A stretch of 64,000 bases of DNA from an uncultured Bacteroides sp. (GCF_947632445.1 NZ_CANRPM010000003.1:28523-92522), one strand, 5' to 3'. Positions 1-9,563 are shown, counted from the stretch's first letter. Made by a program: numbers and translations. The notes: a model not told the origin generated them from the sequence alone.

Positions 1-1
1 T

Positions 2-283
2 CCCTGGCAATTTCCGACGGAGGCGTTTGCACGGCCTTCCGTTTGGATGAACCTGTTGTTCCTCAGTGTATTGGCTTCGTTGGTGTGCTTCGTCGTGTGG
101 AATTTCATCCTGAAACAGCTGGGTACTGTCCGGGCTTCCAATTACATTTATCTGAATCCCATCTTCACATCCATCGGTGCCCTGCTTTTCTTGGGCGAAC
201 CGTTGACAGTCGTAGCCCTGTTGGGTGCGGCCTGTGTGTTGTGTGGAGTTTATTTGGCGGGGAAGAAACAGGCGGGAGAATGA
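2..283 (+). CDS. EamA/DMT-family transporter, C-terminal part (cut by window edge)
   Basis: The open frame enters from the left edge, so the start lies outside the window. The 93 visible residues hold two hydrophobic helices separated by a short loop (NYIYLNPIFTSIGALLFLGE) and end in a lysine-rich tail. The pattern of a proline-containing loop followed by a helix with FLGEPLT is typical of the last helices of drug/metabolite transporters, usually ten-helix inner-membrane proteins of about 300 residues. The substrate cannot be read. A second, complete EamA transporter lies at 29560-30453; its corresponding segment (VFEPVTAILVGTFAFGE) is similar in style but clearly a different protein. Confidence 0.8.
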   Translation, partial: PWQFPTEAFARPSVWMNLLFLSVLASLVCFVVWNFILKQLGTVRASNYIYLNPIFTSIGALLFLGEPLTVVALLGAACVLCGVYLAGKKQAGE

Positions 284-506
284 TTTTTTTCATGATTTGG
301 CGGATTGTTCGTTTATCAGTGTATTCCCTTTCTTTATGTTGACAATCTTTTCTTTTCGCTGACATCCATGTTTTTCAAAAAGTGTGGAATAGAAGATTTA
401 GAGGGCTTTTAAGGCCGTTTTTCCCCTGTTTTCAGGTATGTTTGCGTGGTTTTTGGCGGTATTTCCCTTTGTAAATGCGTTTGTTTTCTCTCGGAAAAGC
501 GGCGGT

Positions 507-541
507 TTTCTCTTCGTAAAGTATTGCTTTGCGAGGAGAAA
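507..541 (+). other. 15-bp hairpin in the gene-free stretch before lpdA
   Basis: Arms at 507-521 and 527-541 pair over 15 positions with two G.U pairs around a 5-base loop. The stretch 284-761 holds no credible gene. The hairpin is followed by T-rich sequence, so it may be a late terminator of the upstream transporter or part of an untranslated leader. It sits 224 bases after the transporter stop, which is far for a terminator. Confidence 0.4.
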
Positions 542-619
542 CAGATACTTTTAGCCTTTTACTCTCCTTTTTTGCTTTCTTTTATCGGCCTTCGATGTGT
601 ATGGCAAGCAAATATTCTT

Positions 620-627
620 TATATTTG
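620..627 (+). promoter_or_regulatory. Candidate -7 box for lpdA
   Basis: TATATTTG fits the Bacteroidetes -7 pattern TAnnTTTG. The -33 position carries TGTG (597-600) rather than TTTG, at a spacing of 19 bases. It would give a leader of about 130 bases before lpdA. Confidence 0.35.
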
Positions 628-761
628 TTGCCACAATTAAATCGAAACCATATGTGCACAATATAATTGCCTTTCTGATGGTAGTCGTGTCAATGTGGCC
701 GGCCGCCTCACCGGCAAAGGAAATGATTGAATAACCCTATATATAAATAAAGAATAATACC

Positions 762-2111
762 ATGGAAAGATCTCAAGTTGCCATTATCGGCGGAGGCCCT
801 GCGGGCTATACCGCCGCCGAAGCTGCCGGACGGGCAGGACTGAGTGTTGTACTTTTCGAGAAAAACAGTTTGGGAGGTGTTTGCCTGAACGAGGGCTGCA
901 TTCCCACCAAGACGTTGTTGTATTCGGCCAAGACCTACGACAGCGCGTGCCATGCCTTGAAATATGCTGTGTCGGCCGAAAACGTGAGTTTCGATCTGCC
1001 CAAAATCATCGCCCGCAAGCAGAAAGTGGTGCGCAAGCTGGTGTTGGGTATTAAGGCCAAGCTGACGGCCCACAATGTAAAGATCGTGACGGGCATGGCC
1101 GAAGTGGTGGATAAGAACCATGTACGTTGCGGAGAAGAAGTCTATGAATGTGACAATCTGTTGCTTTGCACCGGCTCAGAAACGTTCATTCCACCCATCG
1201 CAGGTGTGGATACCGTGCCCTACTGGACGCATCGCGATGCGCTCGACAACAAAGAGCTGCCTCACTCGCTGGCCATTATCGGCGGCGGAGTCATCGGGAT
1301 GGAGTTTGCTTCGTTCTTCAACAGCTTGGGCGTGCAGGTGACGGTCATCGAAATGGTGGACGAAATATTGGGCGGCATGGACAAGGAACTCTCTGCCCTT
1401 CTGCGGGCCGACTATGCCAAGCGGGGCGTGAAGTTCATGCTTAGCACAAAGGTAGTTTCCCTGGCTGCGGCCGAAGGCGGGCAGGTACAGGTCAATTATG
1501 AGAACGCCGAAGGCGCAGGCTCCGTCGTGGCTGAACGTCTGCTGATGAGCGTGGGCCGCCGTCCTGTGACGAAGGGCTTCGGATTGGAAAACCTTGACCT
1601 GAGAAAGACCGAACGAGGCAGCATCGTGGTAGACGAACACATGCAGACTTCCCTGCCCGGTGTCTATGTTTGCGGCGATCTGACGGGCTTCTCGCTTCTG
1701 GCTCATACCGCTGTGCGTGAGGCCGAAGTGGCCGTGAACCACATTGCGGGCAAGGAAGACAAGATGAGTTACCGTGCTATTCCCGGCGTGGTATATACCA
1801 ATCCTGAGATTGCGGGCGTGGGCGAGACGGAAGAATCGTTGCAGCGGAAAGGTATCGCCTGTCGCGTAGTCAAACTTCCTATGGCCTATAGCGGCCGCTT
1901 CGTGGCGGAAAACGAGGGCTTGAATGGCCTCTGCAAGCTCATCTTGGCTGAGAATGACACCATTTTGGGTGCACATGTACTGGGCAATCCTGCCAGTGAA
2001 ATCATCACACTGGCCGGTATGGCTGTCGAGCTGAAACTCAAGGCCGAGGAGTGGAAGAAGATTGTTTTTCCGCATCCTACGGTGGGTGAGATCTTCCGCG
2101 AGGCGTTATAA
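762..2111 (+). CDS. lpdA: Dihydrolipoyl dehydrogenase (E3)
   Basis: A 449-residue flavoprotein that reoxidises dihydrolipoamide with NAD+ in 2-oxoacid dehydrogenase complexes or the glycine cleavage system. The N-terminus has the FAD-binding GGGPAG at residues 10-15 and the redox disulfide motif GGVCLNEGCIPTK with C41 and C46. The middle has the second nucleotide-binding motif GGGVIGMEFA (NAD+) and CGDLTG. The C-terminal dimerisation domain ends with FPHPTVGEIF, supplying the catalytic His-Glu pair (H438, E443). Length is normal (about 450-470). No E1 or E2 gene is adjacent, so its partner complex cannot be told from context. The start follows an A-rich leader and agrees with the family N-terminus. 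The next gene begins 16 bases after its stop. Confidence 0.95.
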   Translation: MERSQVAIIGGGPAGYTAAEAAGRAGLSVVLFEKNSLGGVCLNEGCIPTKTLLYSAKTYDSACHALKYAVSAENVSFDLPKIIARKQKVVRKLVLGIKAKLTAHNVKIVTGMAEVVDKNHVRCGEEVYECDNLLLCTGSETFIPPIAGVDTVPYWTHRDALDNKELPHSLAIIGGGVIGMEFASFFNSLGVQVTVIEMVDEILGGMDKELSALLRADYAKRGVKFMLSTKVVSLAAAEGGQVQVNYENAEGAGSVVAERLLMSVGRRPVTKGFGLENLDLRKTERGSIVVDEHMQTSLPGVYVCGDLTGFSLLAHTAVREAEVAVNHIAGKEDKMSYRAIPGVVYTNPEIAGVGETEESLQRKGIACRVVKLPMAYSGRFVAENEGLNGLCKLILAENDTILGAHVLGNPASEIITLAGMAVELKLKAEEWKKIVFPHPTVGEIFREAL

Positions 2112-2127
2112 GGAAGAAAAGAAATGA

Positions 2128-2556
2128 ATGATGAAAACAGTACGGTTGATAACCTGTAAGGATGCTTTTCAGGCCAACCTCATCAAAGGGGCTTTGGAGA
2201 ATGAAGGCATCGAGTCGGTACTCCACAACGAGAACTTCTCCAATCTCTATCGTGGCATGAGTACCAACTTTACCGGTGTGGATATTTTGGTATGCGAGGA
2301 CGACTACGAGGCAGCCCTGCGTCTGCTCGAAAGGAACGGGATGGTGGAGAGCCGTCGGATGTTTTGTCCCCGTTGCGGTTCGGCAGATGTAAAGTTCCGT
2401 TTGCAGAGGCGGCATCGGATACGGGCATTCTTTGCCGTGCTGCTTTCGTCGCTTTCGGGCGGTTCGTTCGGCACAAATCATTGGGAGTGCGTCTGCCAGC
2501 ATTGCGGAGCCGTGTCCGATGCGGCGGAGGCACAGCAGGAAAAGAATAAGGAATAG
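2128..2556 (+). CDS. DUF2007-type protein with C-terminal zinc ribbon
   Basis: A 142-residue protein of unknown function. Residues 4-70 (VRLITCKDAFQANLIKGALE and following) match the DUF2007 fold, a small domain related to PII-like signal proteins and often called a putative signal-transducing domain. It is followed by a zinc ribbon: C80-x2-C83, then C121/C123 and C126 near the end, flanking a hydrophobic stretch (about 99-112). The gene starts 16 bases after lpdA with two consecutive ATG codons (2128 and 2131), so the true start may be either. It ends 4 bases before dacB, which suggests co-transcription. Family membership is recognised from pattern; the role is unknown. Confidence 0.8.
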   Translation: MMKTVRLITCKDAFQANLIKGALENEGIESVLHNENFSNLYRGMSTNFTGVDILVCEDDYEAALRLLERNGMVESRRMFCPRCGSADVKFRLQRRHRIRAFFAVLLSSLSGGSFGTNHWECVCQHCGAVSDAAEAQQEKNKE

Positions 2557-2560
2557 GGGA

Positions 2561-4036
2561 ATGAAACGGATGAATATGGTTCGGATATTATTGGTATGGG
2601 CGGTTCTGTTGGAACCGCTTTCTTTTGTCTGTGCGCAGGCCGACAGCCTGTTGCGGGCACATATCGACACGATTGTAAAGCATGACCTGCCGCCGGGCAG
2701 CAACACAGGCATCTGCATCTTCGACCTGACAGCCGGACGCATGCTTTACGAATATCAGGCCGACAAGCTTTCGAAACCCGCCTCGACCATGAAGATGATG
2801 ACGGCTATCACGGCCTTGTCGCAGCCGGGGGTGATGGAACCCTTCCGAACCGAATTGTGGACTACAGGCTGCGTGGTGGGCGACACGTTGAAAGGCGACC
2901 TCTATGTGGTGGGCGGCTTTGACCCCGAATTCGATGAAGACGACTTGGAGGAGCTTATCGGCGGCCTGACGAAGCAAGGCATCCGCGTGGTGGACGGAGC
3001 TATCGTGGGCGACGTGTCGATGAAGGATTCGCTCTATTGGGGTTCGGGCTGGCTGTGGGACGATGCTCCGGCTGCCTATCAGCCCTATCTCTCGCCCCTG
3101 ATGCTGAACAAAGGGGCATTGGAGTTGTCGATACGTCCTTCCGAACAAGGAATGGCGGCAGTGGTGAAATGTACTCCTGCTTCTACCTATTATATATTGG
3201 AGAACTATACGCGCAGTTATTCATCGACCGATGGACCTTTACGCGCGACGCGCAACTGGATGGAGAACGGCAACCGCATCACCCTGGAGGGTAATGTGCG
3301 GGGTACGGAAAACCGTTCGTTCAGTCTGTTCGATTCCGGCCGCATGTTCATGCACGTTTTTGTGGAGCGGCTGATGAAGGCGGGCATCCATTGTACGGCT
3401 GTGGCAGACAGCACCCGTGCGGGGATTGAGGCGGCTTATTGTTTTGCCGAACTGCCCCTTGAGGGACGGACGAAGCTGGTCGTACACGAAACATCCCTGC
3501 AAGACGTGCTCGACGAGATGCTTAAAGAAAGCGACAATCTGAACGCCGAAGCCATGCTCTGGCGGGCAGGTGTACTGGCTACGGGCGGAAAGAAGCGCAT
3601 AGCGGCCAAGGATGGATTGGATGCCATGCGTGCCTTGATAAAGCGTATCGGACTGAACCCGAAGCATTACAGCCTGGCTGACGGTTGCGGCCTGTCGCAC
3701 TACGACTACCTCTCGCCCGAATTGTTAGTGGCCATGCTCCGTTATGCCTATTCGCGTAGCGACATCTTCTCACCGCTCTACAAAGCCCTGCCTGTGAGCG
3801 GGGTGGACGGCACGCTGAAGCATCGCATGGGTTACGGCACGCCCGGTTTCCGGCAGGTGCATGCCAAGACCGGCTCTTACACGGGCATCAATGCGCTGGC
3901 AGGTTATCTGAAGACGGCCAACGAGCATTGGGTGGCCTTTGCCATCCTGACGCAGAATGTCCTCTCGGCCCGCCAGGCGCGTGCCTTTCAGGATGCCGTG
4001 TGCTTAGAGGTCGTGAAGACTTCCGTTCAGGAATGA
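2561..4036 (+). CDS. dacB: D-alanyl-D-alanine carboxypeptidase/endopeptidase (PBP4, peptidase S13)
   Basis: A 491-residue penicillin-binding protein that trims or cleaves peptidoglycan peptide cross-links in the periplasm. The start at 2561 gives a good signal peptide (MKRMNMVRILLVWAVLLEPL, then SFVCAQ, cleaved near residue 26); the frame is open further upstream but that part overlaps the previous gene and is not protein-like. The three active-site motifs of serine DD-peptidases are present: SxxK (S75-T-M-K78), SDN near residue 324 (KESDNLNAE) and KTG near residue 436 (HAKTGSYTG). The long insert between SxxK and SDN is normal for the S13 family. Its stop codon (4034-4036) directly touches the trpA stop on the other strand. 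Confidence 0.93.
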   Translation: MKRMNMVRILLVWAVLLEPLSFVCAQADSLLRAHIDTIVKHDLPPGSNTGICIFDLTAGRMLYEYQADKLSKPASTMKMMTAITALSQPGVMEPFRTELWTTGCVVGDTLKGDLYVVGGFDPEFDEDDLEELIGGLTKQGIRVVDGAIVGDVSMKDSLYWGSGWLWDDAPAAYQPYLSPLMLNKGALELSIRPSEQGMAAVVKCTPASTYYILENYTRSYSSTDGPLRATRNWMENGNRITLEGNVRGTENRSFSLFDSGRMFMHVFVERLMKAGIHCTAVADSTRAGIEAAYCFAELPLEGRTKLVVHETSLQDVLDEMLKESDNLNAEAMLWRAGVLATGGKKRIAAKDGLDAMRALIKRIGLNPKHYSLADGCGLSHYDYLSPELLVAMLRYAYSRSDIFSPLYKALPVSGVDGTLKHRMGYGTPGFRQVHAKTGSYTGINALAGYLKTANEHWVAFAILTQNVLSARQARAFQDAVCLEVVKTSVQE

Positions 4037-4816
4037 CTAATCCTTCGTCAGTGCCTCTTTCAGTTGGGTGATGGCGCGGGTTGCGTCGCCTCCGGCTTCG
4101 TTGAGCAGGGTGACGAACCGGCTGCCGATGATGGCGCCCGACGAGGCTTGGCAGGCTGCCTCGAACGTGGATTTGTTGGAGATGCCGAAGCCTACCAGTC
4201 GTGGATGCTTCAGCCCCAGGCCGTCGATGCGGCGGAAGTACTCCTGCTTCTGCTCGTCGAACGACCGTTGGGTTCCCGTGACGGCGGCCGAAGACACCAT
4301 GTAGATGAAGCCTCCCGTGTACCGGTCGATTTCGCGCACCCGTTCATCGCTCGTTTCGGGCGTGATGAGTATGACCACGTGCAGGCCGTAGCGTTCGGCT
4401 GTGGCTTGGTAGTGCTCGCGGTATTCGCGCAGGGGCAGGTCGGGGATGATGAGGCCGTCGATGCCGCACGCCCGGCAACGCTGGCAGAAAGCCTCGAAGC
4501 CGAACTGGAGGATAGGGTTGAGATAGCCCATCAGCAGCAGGGGAATATGCACCGTGCGGCGGATGTCGGCCAGTTGGTCGAAGAGGCGGCGCACGGTCAT
4601 GCCGTTGCGCAGGGCGGTGGTGGCTGCCTGCTGGATGACGGGGCCGTCGGCTAAGGGGTCGCTGAAAGGAATGCCTATCTCAATCATGTCCACGCCCGCG
4701 TCTTGCAGGGCCTGGATGGTGGCGGCGGTGCCGTCGAGGGTGGGGCAGCCTGCACAGAAGTAAATGGACAGGATGCGGCTGCGCTTGGTCTGGAAAAGTT
4801 GGTCTATACGGTTCAT
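4037..4816 (-). CDS. trpA: Tryptophan synthase alpha subunit
   Basis: Cleaves indole-3-glycerol phosphate to indole and glyceraldehyde 3-phosphate and passes indole to TrpB. It has the family signature EIGIPFSDPLADGPVIQ (the catalytic acids lie in this region), GYLNPI, LIIPDLPLREY and VSSAAVTGTQ. I chose the start at 4816 (MNRIDQLFQ, 259 residues) because it matches the usual N-terminus and leaves 10 bases after trpD; an ATG at 4843 would overlap trpD by 17 bases. This is the last gene of the trp operon. There is no room for a terminator of its own, because dacB converges with zero spacing. Confidence 0.95.
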   Translation of the reverse strand: MNRIDQLFQTKRSRILSIYFCAGCPTLDGTAATIQALQDAGVDMIEIGIPFSDPLADGPVIQQAATTALRNGMTVRRLFDQLADIRRTVHIPLLLMGYLNPILQFGFEAFCQRCRACGIDGLIIPDLPLREYREHYQATAERYGLHVVILITPETSDERVREIDRYTGGFIYMVSSAAVTGTQRSFDEQKQEYFRRIDGLGLKHPRLVGFGISNKSTFEAACQASSGAIIGSRFVTLLNEAGGDATRAITQLKEALTKD

Positions 4817-4826
4817 GTTTCCTTGT

Positions 4827-5822
4827 TTATCGGTTGATTTCAATGAATTTCTTCAGGGTCTGCAATGCCTGCCCGCTTTCCAGCGAGCGGCGGGCGATGT
4901 CGATGCACTCGCCTATCTCCTTCTCCGGCTCCATGAGCTGGATGGCGAAGGCGGCATTCACCAGCACGCAGTGTTTCTGTGCCGGGGTGGCACGGTTGGT
5001 AAGTACGGCGTCGAAGATACGGCTTGCGTCCTCGCGGCTCCGGCCTCCTTGCAGTTCGGTGGGGCGGGCCGGTTCAAAGCCCAGTTCTTGCGGGCGGTAG
5101 ATGCGCTCGTCGCGGCGCGTCATCACCTTGAACTCGTCGGTCAGGGAGATTTCGTCGTAGTTGTCGAGGCTGTTGACTACGGCAAACTCTACGCCCGCCT
5201 TGCTGAAGACATAGGTGTAGAGGCGCATCAGCGGCAGCCTGCTGACACCCAGCAGCTGGTAGGCCGGACGGCAGGGGTTGACGAGCGGGCCCAGCAGGTT
5301 GAACAGTGTGCGCACGCCCAACGCCTTGCGCACGGCGGCCACCGACTTCATGGCGGGGTTGAAGAGTTGGGCATGCAGGTAGGCCAGGTTGCATTCGTCC
5401 ATGCTGCGGCGCAGCGTGTCGGGGTTGGCGGTGAAGCGGATGCCGTGTTCCTCGATGACGTCGCTTGCGCCGCTCACCGACGTGGCGCCGTAGTTGCCGT
5501 GCTTGGCCACCTTGTAGCCCGCGCCTGCCACGACGAAGCAGGCACAGGTGGAGATGTTGAACGTGTTCTTGCCGTCGCCCCCCGTGCCCACGATGTCGAT
5601 GGGACGATAGGGTGCGAAGTCGATGGGCACGCGCGTCTGCATCAGTGCCTCGCGGAAGCCGGTCAGCTCGTCTACGGTGATGTCGCGCATGCAGAAGACG
5701 GTCAGTAGGGCTGCTACTTGTGCGTCGGGGTAGCGGCCGGCCGTGATGTCGAGCAGCAGTTGGCGGGCTTCGGCCTCGCTCAGGTGCTCGTGATTGAAGA
5801 GTCGGGAAAGTATCTGTTTCAT
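4827..5822 (-). CDS. trpD: Anthranilate phosphoribosyltransferase
   Basis: A 331-residue enzyme that joins anthranilate to phosphoribosyl pyrophosphate, the second step of tryptophan synthesis. The diphosphate-binding GTGGDGKNTFNIST motif and the KHGNYGATS segment are intact. Length is normal. It is separated from trpG by 267 bases containing two strong hairpins, whereas every other pair in this operon is tightly packed. It may therefore be translated, or even transcribed, somewhat independently. Confidence 0.95.
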   Translation of the reverse strand: MKQILSRLFNHEHLSEAEARQLLLDITAGRYPDAQVAALLTVFCMRDITVDELTGFREALMQTRVPIDFAPYRPIDIVGTGGDGKNTFNISTCACFVVAGAGYKVAKHGNYGATSVSGASDVIEEHGIRFTANPDTLRRSMDECNLAYLHAQLFNPAMKSVAAVRKALGVRTLFNLLGPLVNPCRPAYQLLGVSRLPLMRLYTYVFSKAGVEFAVVNSLDNYDEISLTDEFKVMTRRDERIYRPQELGFEPARPTELQGGRSREDASRIFDAVLTNRATPAQKHCVLVNAAFAIQLMEPEKEIGECIDIARRSLESGQALQTLKKFIEINR

Positions 5823-5919
5823 GAGTGGTTAGTGATTAATGGTAAATAAATGTTACATATAAATTGCTTTGAAAGGGTTGCCGTGACCTGTGACTGCACC
5901 TCACTCGTGACCCATCGTC

Positions 5920-5961
5920 AAGGGTATTCGTGACTCGTAACGAAGGGTCACGAATACCCTT
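5920..5961. repeat. Perfect 15-bp inverted repeat in the trpG-trpD gap
   Basis: Arms at 5920-5934 and 5947-5961 (AAGGGTATTCGTGAC and its complement) flank a 12-base loop. Further copies of the word CGTGAC/TCGTGAC lie on both sides (for example 5974-5980), so the segment looks like a small dispersed repeat. Neither end carries a clear T-tract, so it is not a typical terminator in the trp direction. Confidence 0.75.
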
Positions 5962-5987
5962 TGATGCGAGTGTTCGTGACTCGTGCC

Positions 5988-6019
5988 ACCCCCGTCCAGA
6001 ATACCTTCTGAGCGGGGGT
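5988..6019. repeat. GC-rich hairpin in the trpG-trpD gap
   Basis: ACCCCCG at 5988-5994 pairs with CGGGGGT at 6013-6019, and inside them CAGAA pairs with TTCTG around TACC, giving an almost continuous 14-bp stem with a 4-base loop. It may stabilise the transcript end after trpG or cause partial termination before trpD. Confidence 0.65.
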
Positions 6020-6089
6020 CGAAGACGGTTTTGCAGGCGAACGGAAACATGCGGCAGGCATCTTGAAATTGTTTTACATCGTTCCGATT

Positions 6090-6673
<584 letters not shown>

Positions 6674-6674
<1 letters not shown>

Positions 6675-7321
6675 TAGGATATAAGTCTTTTAAGTGATTC
6701 GTTTTGTTCAGTTAATTCATGCAGGAAGCCGCGCAACCGCTCCACGTCCTTCAGGCCGGGGGCCGTCTCGAAGCAGCTGTTGAGGTCGATGCCTGCCAGC
6801 TGCGGGTGGTGGAACCGGCGGATGGCACTTGCACTGCCGGCGTTGAGGCCTCCGCTCAGGAAGAACGGTGTGCGGCCGGCGTAGCGGTGGAGCAAGTCCC
6901 AGTCGAACTGCTGTCCCGTGCCGCCCGGTTGGGGCGTCTTGCTCTCGAAGAGGAAGTAGTCGCAGGCATCTTGGTAGGCTTCCGTAGCGGCCACGTCGTG
7001 CGGAGTGGCCAGATGAAAGGCCTTGACGACCTTCAGCCCGTGATTCTCGCGCAGGGCCCGGCAGTACGGGGGAAGCTCCTTGCCGTGCAGCTGCACATAA
7101 GTCAATCCGAAACGGTCGGCATACGCCAGCACGGTTTCTTGGGTTTCGTCGACGAACACTCCGATGCGCTGTGCCCGGCGGGGCAGGTAGTCGGGCATCT
7201 GACGGACGAAGCGGGGCGAGGGTGGATAGAATACGAAGCCGATGAAGTCCACGCCCAGCTCCTCGACCTGACGGATGTTCTCGCCGTCGGTCATGCCGCA
7301 TACTTTGACAAGCAGGTTCAT
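6674..7321 (-). CDS. trpF: Phosphoribosylanthranilate isomerase
   Basis: A 215-residue TIM-barrel enzyme that isomerises N-(5-phosphoribosyl)anthranilate. The N-terminal KVCGMTDGENIRQ (catalytic Cys) and the C-terminal FLSGGLNAGSA and GIDLNSCFETAPGLKD (catalytic Asp and phosphate-binding loops) are clear. The start at 7321 is fixed by the KVCGMT motif and by the ATGA overlap with the trpC stop. The same frame is open further upstream inside trpC but that part is not protein-like. It ends with a one-base overlap with trpG. Confidence 0.94.
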
Positions 7322-8154
7322 AAGGCGGCAGGATTTGACAGGTGGGACATCTGTTGGATGAACGTGCGCAGTTCGTCGCCCGGACGTTCGCTCCGCATGA
7401 AACGCTCGCCGATGAGCAGTCCGCGATAGCCGTGATGTCGCAGCAGGCAGGCCGTCTCGGCGTCGTGGATGCCGCTTTCGGCCACTTTCAACGGGTCTGT
7501 GTCTGCCGTAGCCTGCGTCAGGGCTTCGGCCAGGTCGATGGCATGCGAGGCGTCGGTATGGAAGGTGCCCAGACTGCGGTTGTTCACCCCTACAAGGTCG
7601 GGATGGCAATCTAAGTAGTCCAGCTCGTCGGGAGTGTGCAGTTCGAGCAAGACCTCCAGTCCCAGTTCGTGGGCCTGTTGCGTCAGTTCGCCGCACTGGC
7701 TTCGGTCGAGGCAGGCGGCGATGAGCAGCACGGCATCCGCTCCGGCCGCACGTGCCTGCAACAACTGGTAAGGGTCGATGACGAAGTCCTTGCGCAGGAT
7801 GGGCAGGGTCGTAAGCGGACGGGCGGCGGTAAGGTCGCCTAATCTGCCGGCAAAGAAAGCTTCGTCCGTCAGGATGGAAAGGGCGGCGGCCCCTGCGGCC
7901 TCGTATTGGGGGACTACCTCGTCAGGCCGTGCCTCGCGGTTGATCCAGCCTTTCGACGGTGAGCGGCGTTTGAACTCGGCGATGATGCCTGTGGACGAGG
8001 CTGCCAGAGCCTGCCTCAGGCTGTATGTGGTCCGGTGTTCCGTCCTGTCGGCTGCTACGGCCAAGTCGTCGGCTGATAGGTGGTGCTTCTGCGTCTCCAC
8101 CTCCTCACGTTTGTGTGCGATAATCTCTTTCAGAATGTCTTTTCCCATTGTCAT
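7318..8154 (-). CDS. trpC: Indole-3-glycerol phosphate synthase
   Basis: A 278-residue TIM-barrel enzyme that closes the indole ring. Motifs: AEFKRRSPSKGWI (substrate-binding lysines), ILTDEAFFAGRLGDL, LRKDFVID, VGVNNRSLGTF and the phosphate loop AESGI. Two starts are possible, ATG at 8154 or at 8148; both begin just before GKDILKEII. It lies 11 bases after trpE and overlaps trpF by four bases. Here it directly follows trpE; from memory, Bacteroides operons usually place trpG and trpD between them. Confidence 0.94.
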   Translation of the reverse strand: MTMGKDILKEIIAHKREEVETQKHHLSADDLAVAADRTEHRTTYSLRQALAASSTGIIAEFKRRSPSKGWINREARPDEVVPQYEAAGAAALSILTDEAFFAGRLGDLTAARPLTTLPILRKDFVIDPYQLLQARAAGADAVLLIAACLDRSQCGELTQQAHELGLEVLLELHTPDELDYLDCHPDLVGVNNRSLGTFHTDASHAIDLAEALTQATADTDPLKVAESGIHDAETACLLRHHGYRGLLIGERFMRSERPGDELRTFIQQMSHLSNPAAL

Positions 8155-8165
8155 GTATTCTTGGG

Positions 8166-9563
8166 TTAAAAGTTCTGTGCCAATTCGATGGCGCGGCGCA
8201 GGGCCGCCAGCTTGTTGTTCACTTCCTGCAATTCGTTCTCTACGTTGCTTTTGGCTACGATGCCGCCGCCGGCCTGAAACCACAATACACTGTTGCGGCT
8301 TACGAAAGTGCGGATGGTGATAGCCTGGTTGAGCGAACCGTCCAGTCCGATGAAGCCGATGCATCCGCCGTAGGCTCCGCGATTGTGAGGCTCCAGTTCG
8401 CTGATGAGCTGCATGGCTCGTACTTTGGGCGCACCGCTCAGCGTTCCGGCAGGGAAAGTGTCGAGGAAGGTCTTCACGGCATTGGTTCCCGGTCGCAGAT
8501 CGCCGCTGACGCGGCTGACGAGGTGAATGACGTGGCTGTACAGCTGCGGCTCACGGAAGAAGTCCACACGCACGTCGGTACAGTTTCGTGCCAGGTCGTT
8601 TCGTGCCAGGTCAACGAGCATCACGTGTTCTGCGTTTTCCTTGGGGTCTTCCAGCAGACGTTGGGTGGCTGCCTCATCTTCTTCCCGGTTTCCTGTGCGT
8701 CGGGTAGTACCTGCTATCGGGTCGATGTAGGCCCGTCCGTCGACGATGCGGCAGTGCGTTTCGGGCGAGGAGCCGAAGATGCGGAGGCCTCCGAAGTCGA
8801 AGTAGAAGAGGTAGGGCGAGGGGTTGACGCTGCGCAAGGCACGGTAGAGGTTGAAGTCGTCACCCTCGAACTGTTGCTCGAAGCGGCGTGACAGCACCAT
8901 CTGGAACACGTCGCCCCGCAGACAATGGGCGATGGCACGGCGGATGTTGGCGCGGTGTTCGTCGTCGGTTAGGGTGGAGGTCACTTCTCCCGTAGGGCGA
9001 AAGCTGTAGGTAGGGAAGTTACGATTCATAATAGCGGTCTGTACTTGGTCGAGATTGCTGGTCTCGCCTTCACCTAACATCTCGACAAGCATCAGTTCGT
9101 GGCTGAAGTCGTTGAAGACGATGATGTAGCGGTAGAGGATGTAGAGGGCATCGGGGGCGTCGTTCAGCGTCTGTCGGCTGTCCTTTACGGCAATGCCTTC
9201 GAGGTAGCGCACGGCGTTGAACGAGGTGTAGCCGTAGAGACCGCAGTAACGGCTCCCTTCGCCTGTAACCTGAAAGCGGGATAGGAAGTGGTTCAGAGCC
9301 GATTCCATACCTCCTTCGGCTTCCAGCGTGTTCTCCTGACGCGAACTGTCGGGCATCCGGGTTACGATGATGCCATGCCCGATGCTGATGGAAGCGATGG
9401 GGCAAAGGCCGATGAAAGAGCGACCGTTTTCGCCTCCGTGATAGTCGGAACTCTCCATGAGTGCACTTTGTGGGAAGAGGTCGCGCAGTTTCAGGTACGT
9501 ACTGACTGGGGTGTGAATGTCGCCGGGCAGGGTACGTGTTTGGGTAGTGTAATGGTAGATCAT
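8166..9563 (-). CDS. trpE: Anthranilate synthase component I
   Basis: A 465-residue chorismate-using enzyme that makes anthranilate with ammonia from TrpG. The tryptophan feedback-site motif appears as LMESSD near the N-terminus (usually LLESS). The C-terminal chorismate-binding half has PSPYLFYFDFG, IAGTTRRTGN, HVMLVDLARND, FPAGTLSGAPKVRAM and YGGCIGF. The start ATG overlaps the trpB stop (ATGA at 9560-9563), so the two are probably translationally coupled. The feedback motif implies allosteric control on top of the transcriptional control described at trpL. Confidence 0.95.
   Translation of the reverse strand: MIYHYTTQTRTLPGDIHTPVSTYLKLRDLFPQSALMESSDYHGGENGRSFIGLCPIASISIGHGIIVTRMPDSSRQENTLEAEGGMESALNHFLSRFQVTGEGSRYCGLYGYTSFNAVRYLEGIAVKDSRQTLNDAPDALYILYRYIIVFNDFSHELMLVEMLGEGETSNLDQVQTAIMNRNFPTYSFRPTGEVTSTLTDDEHRANIRRAIAHCLRGDVFQMVLSRRFEQQFEGDDFNLYRALRSVNPSPYLFYFDFGGLRIFGSSPETHCRIVDGRAYIDPIAGTTRRTGNREEDEAATQRLLEDPKENAEHVMLVDLARNDLARNCTDVRVDFFREPQLYSHVIHLVSRVSGDLRPGTNAVKTFLDTFPAGTLSGAPKVRAMQLISELEPHNRGAYGGCIGFIGLDGSLNQAITIRTFVSRNSVLWFQAGGGIVAKSNVENELQEVNNKLAALRRAIELAQNF

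Noticed and set aside
446..640. 64-codon frame in the gap before lpdA
   Set aside because: Cys/Phe-rich product without motif, overlapping the hairpin and the candidate promoter.
1176..2075. 299-codon minus-strand frame opposite lpdA
   Set aside because: Antisense shadow of lpdA; His- and Gln-rich, no family.
4764..5708. 314-codon plus-strand frame opposite trpD
   Set aside because: Antisense shadow of trpD.
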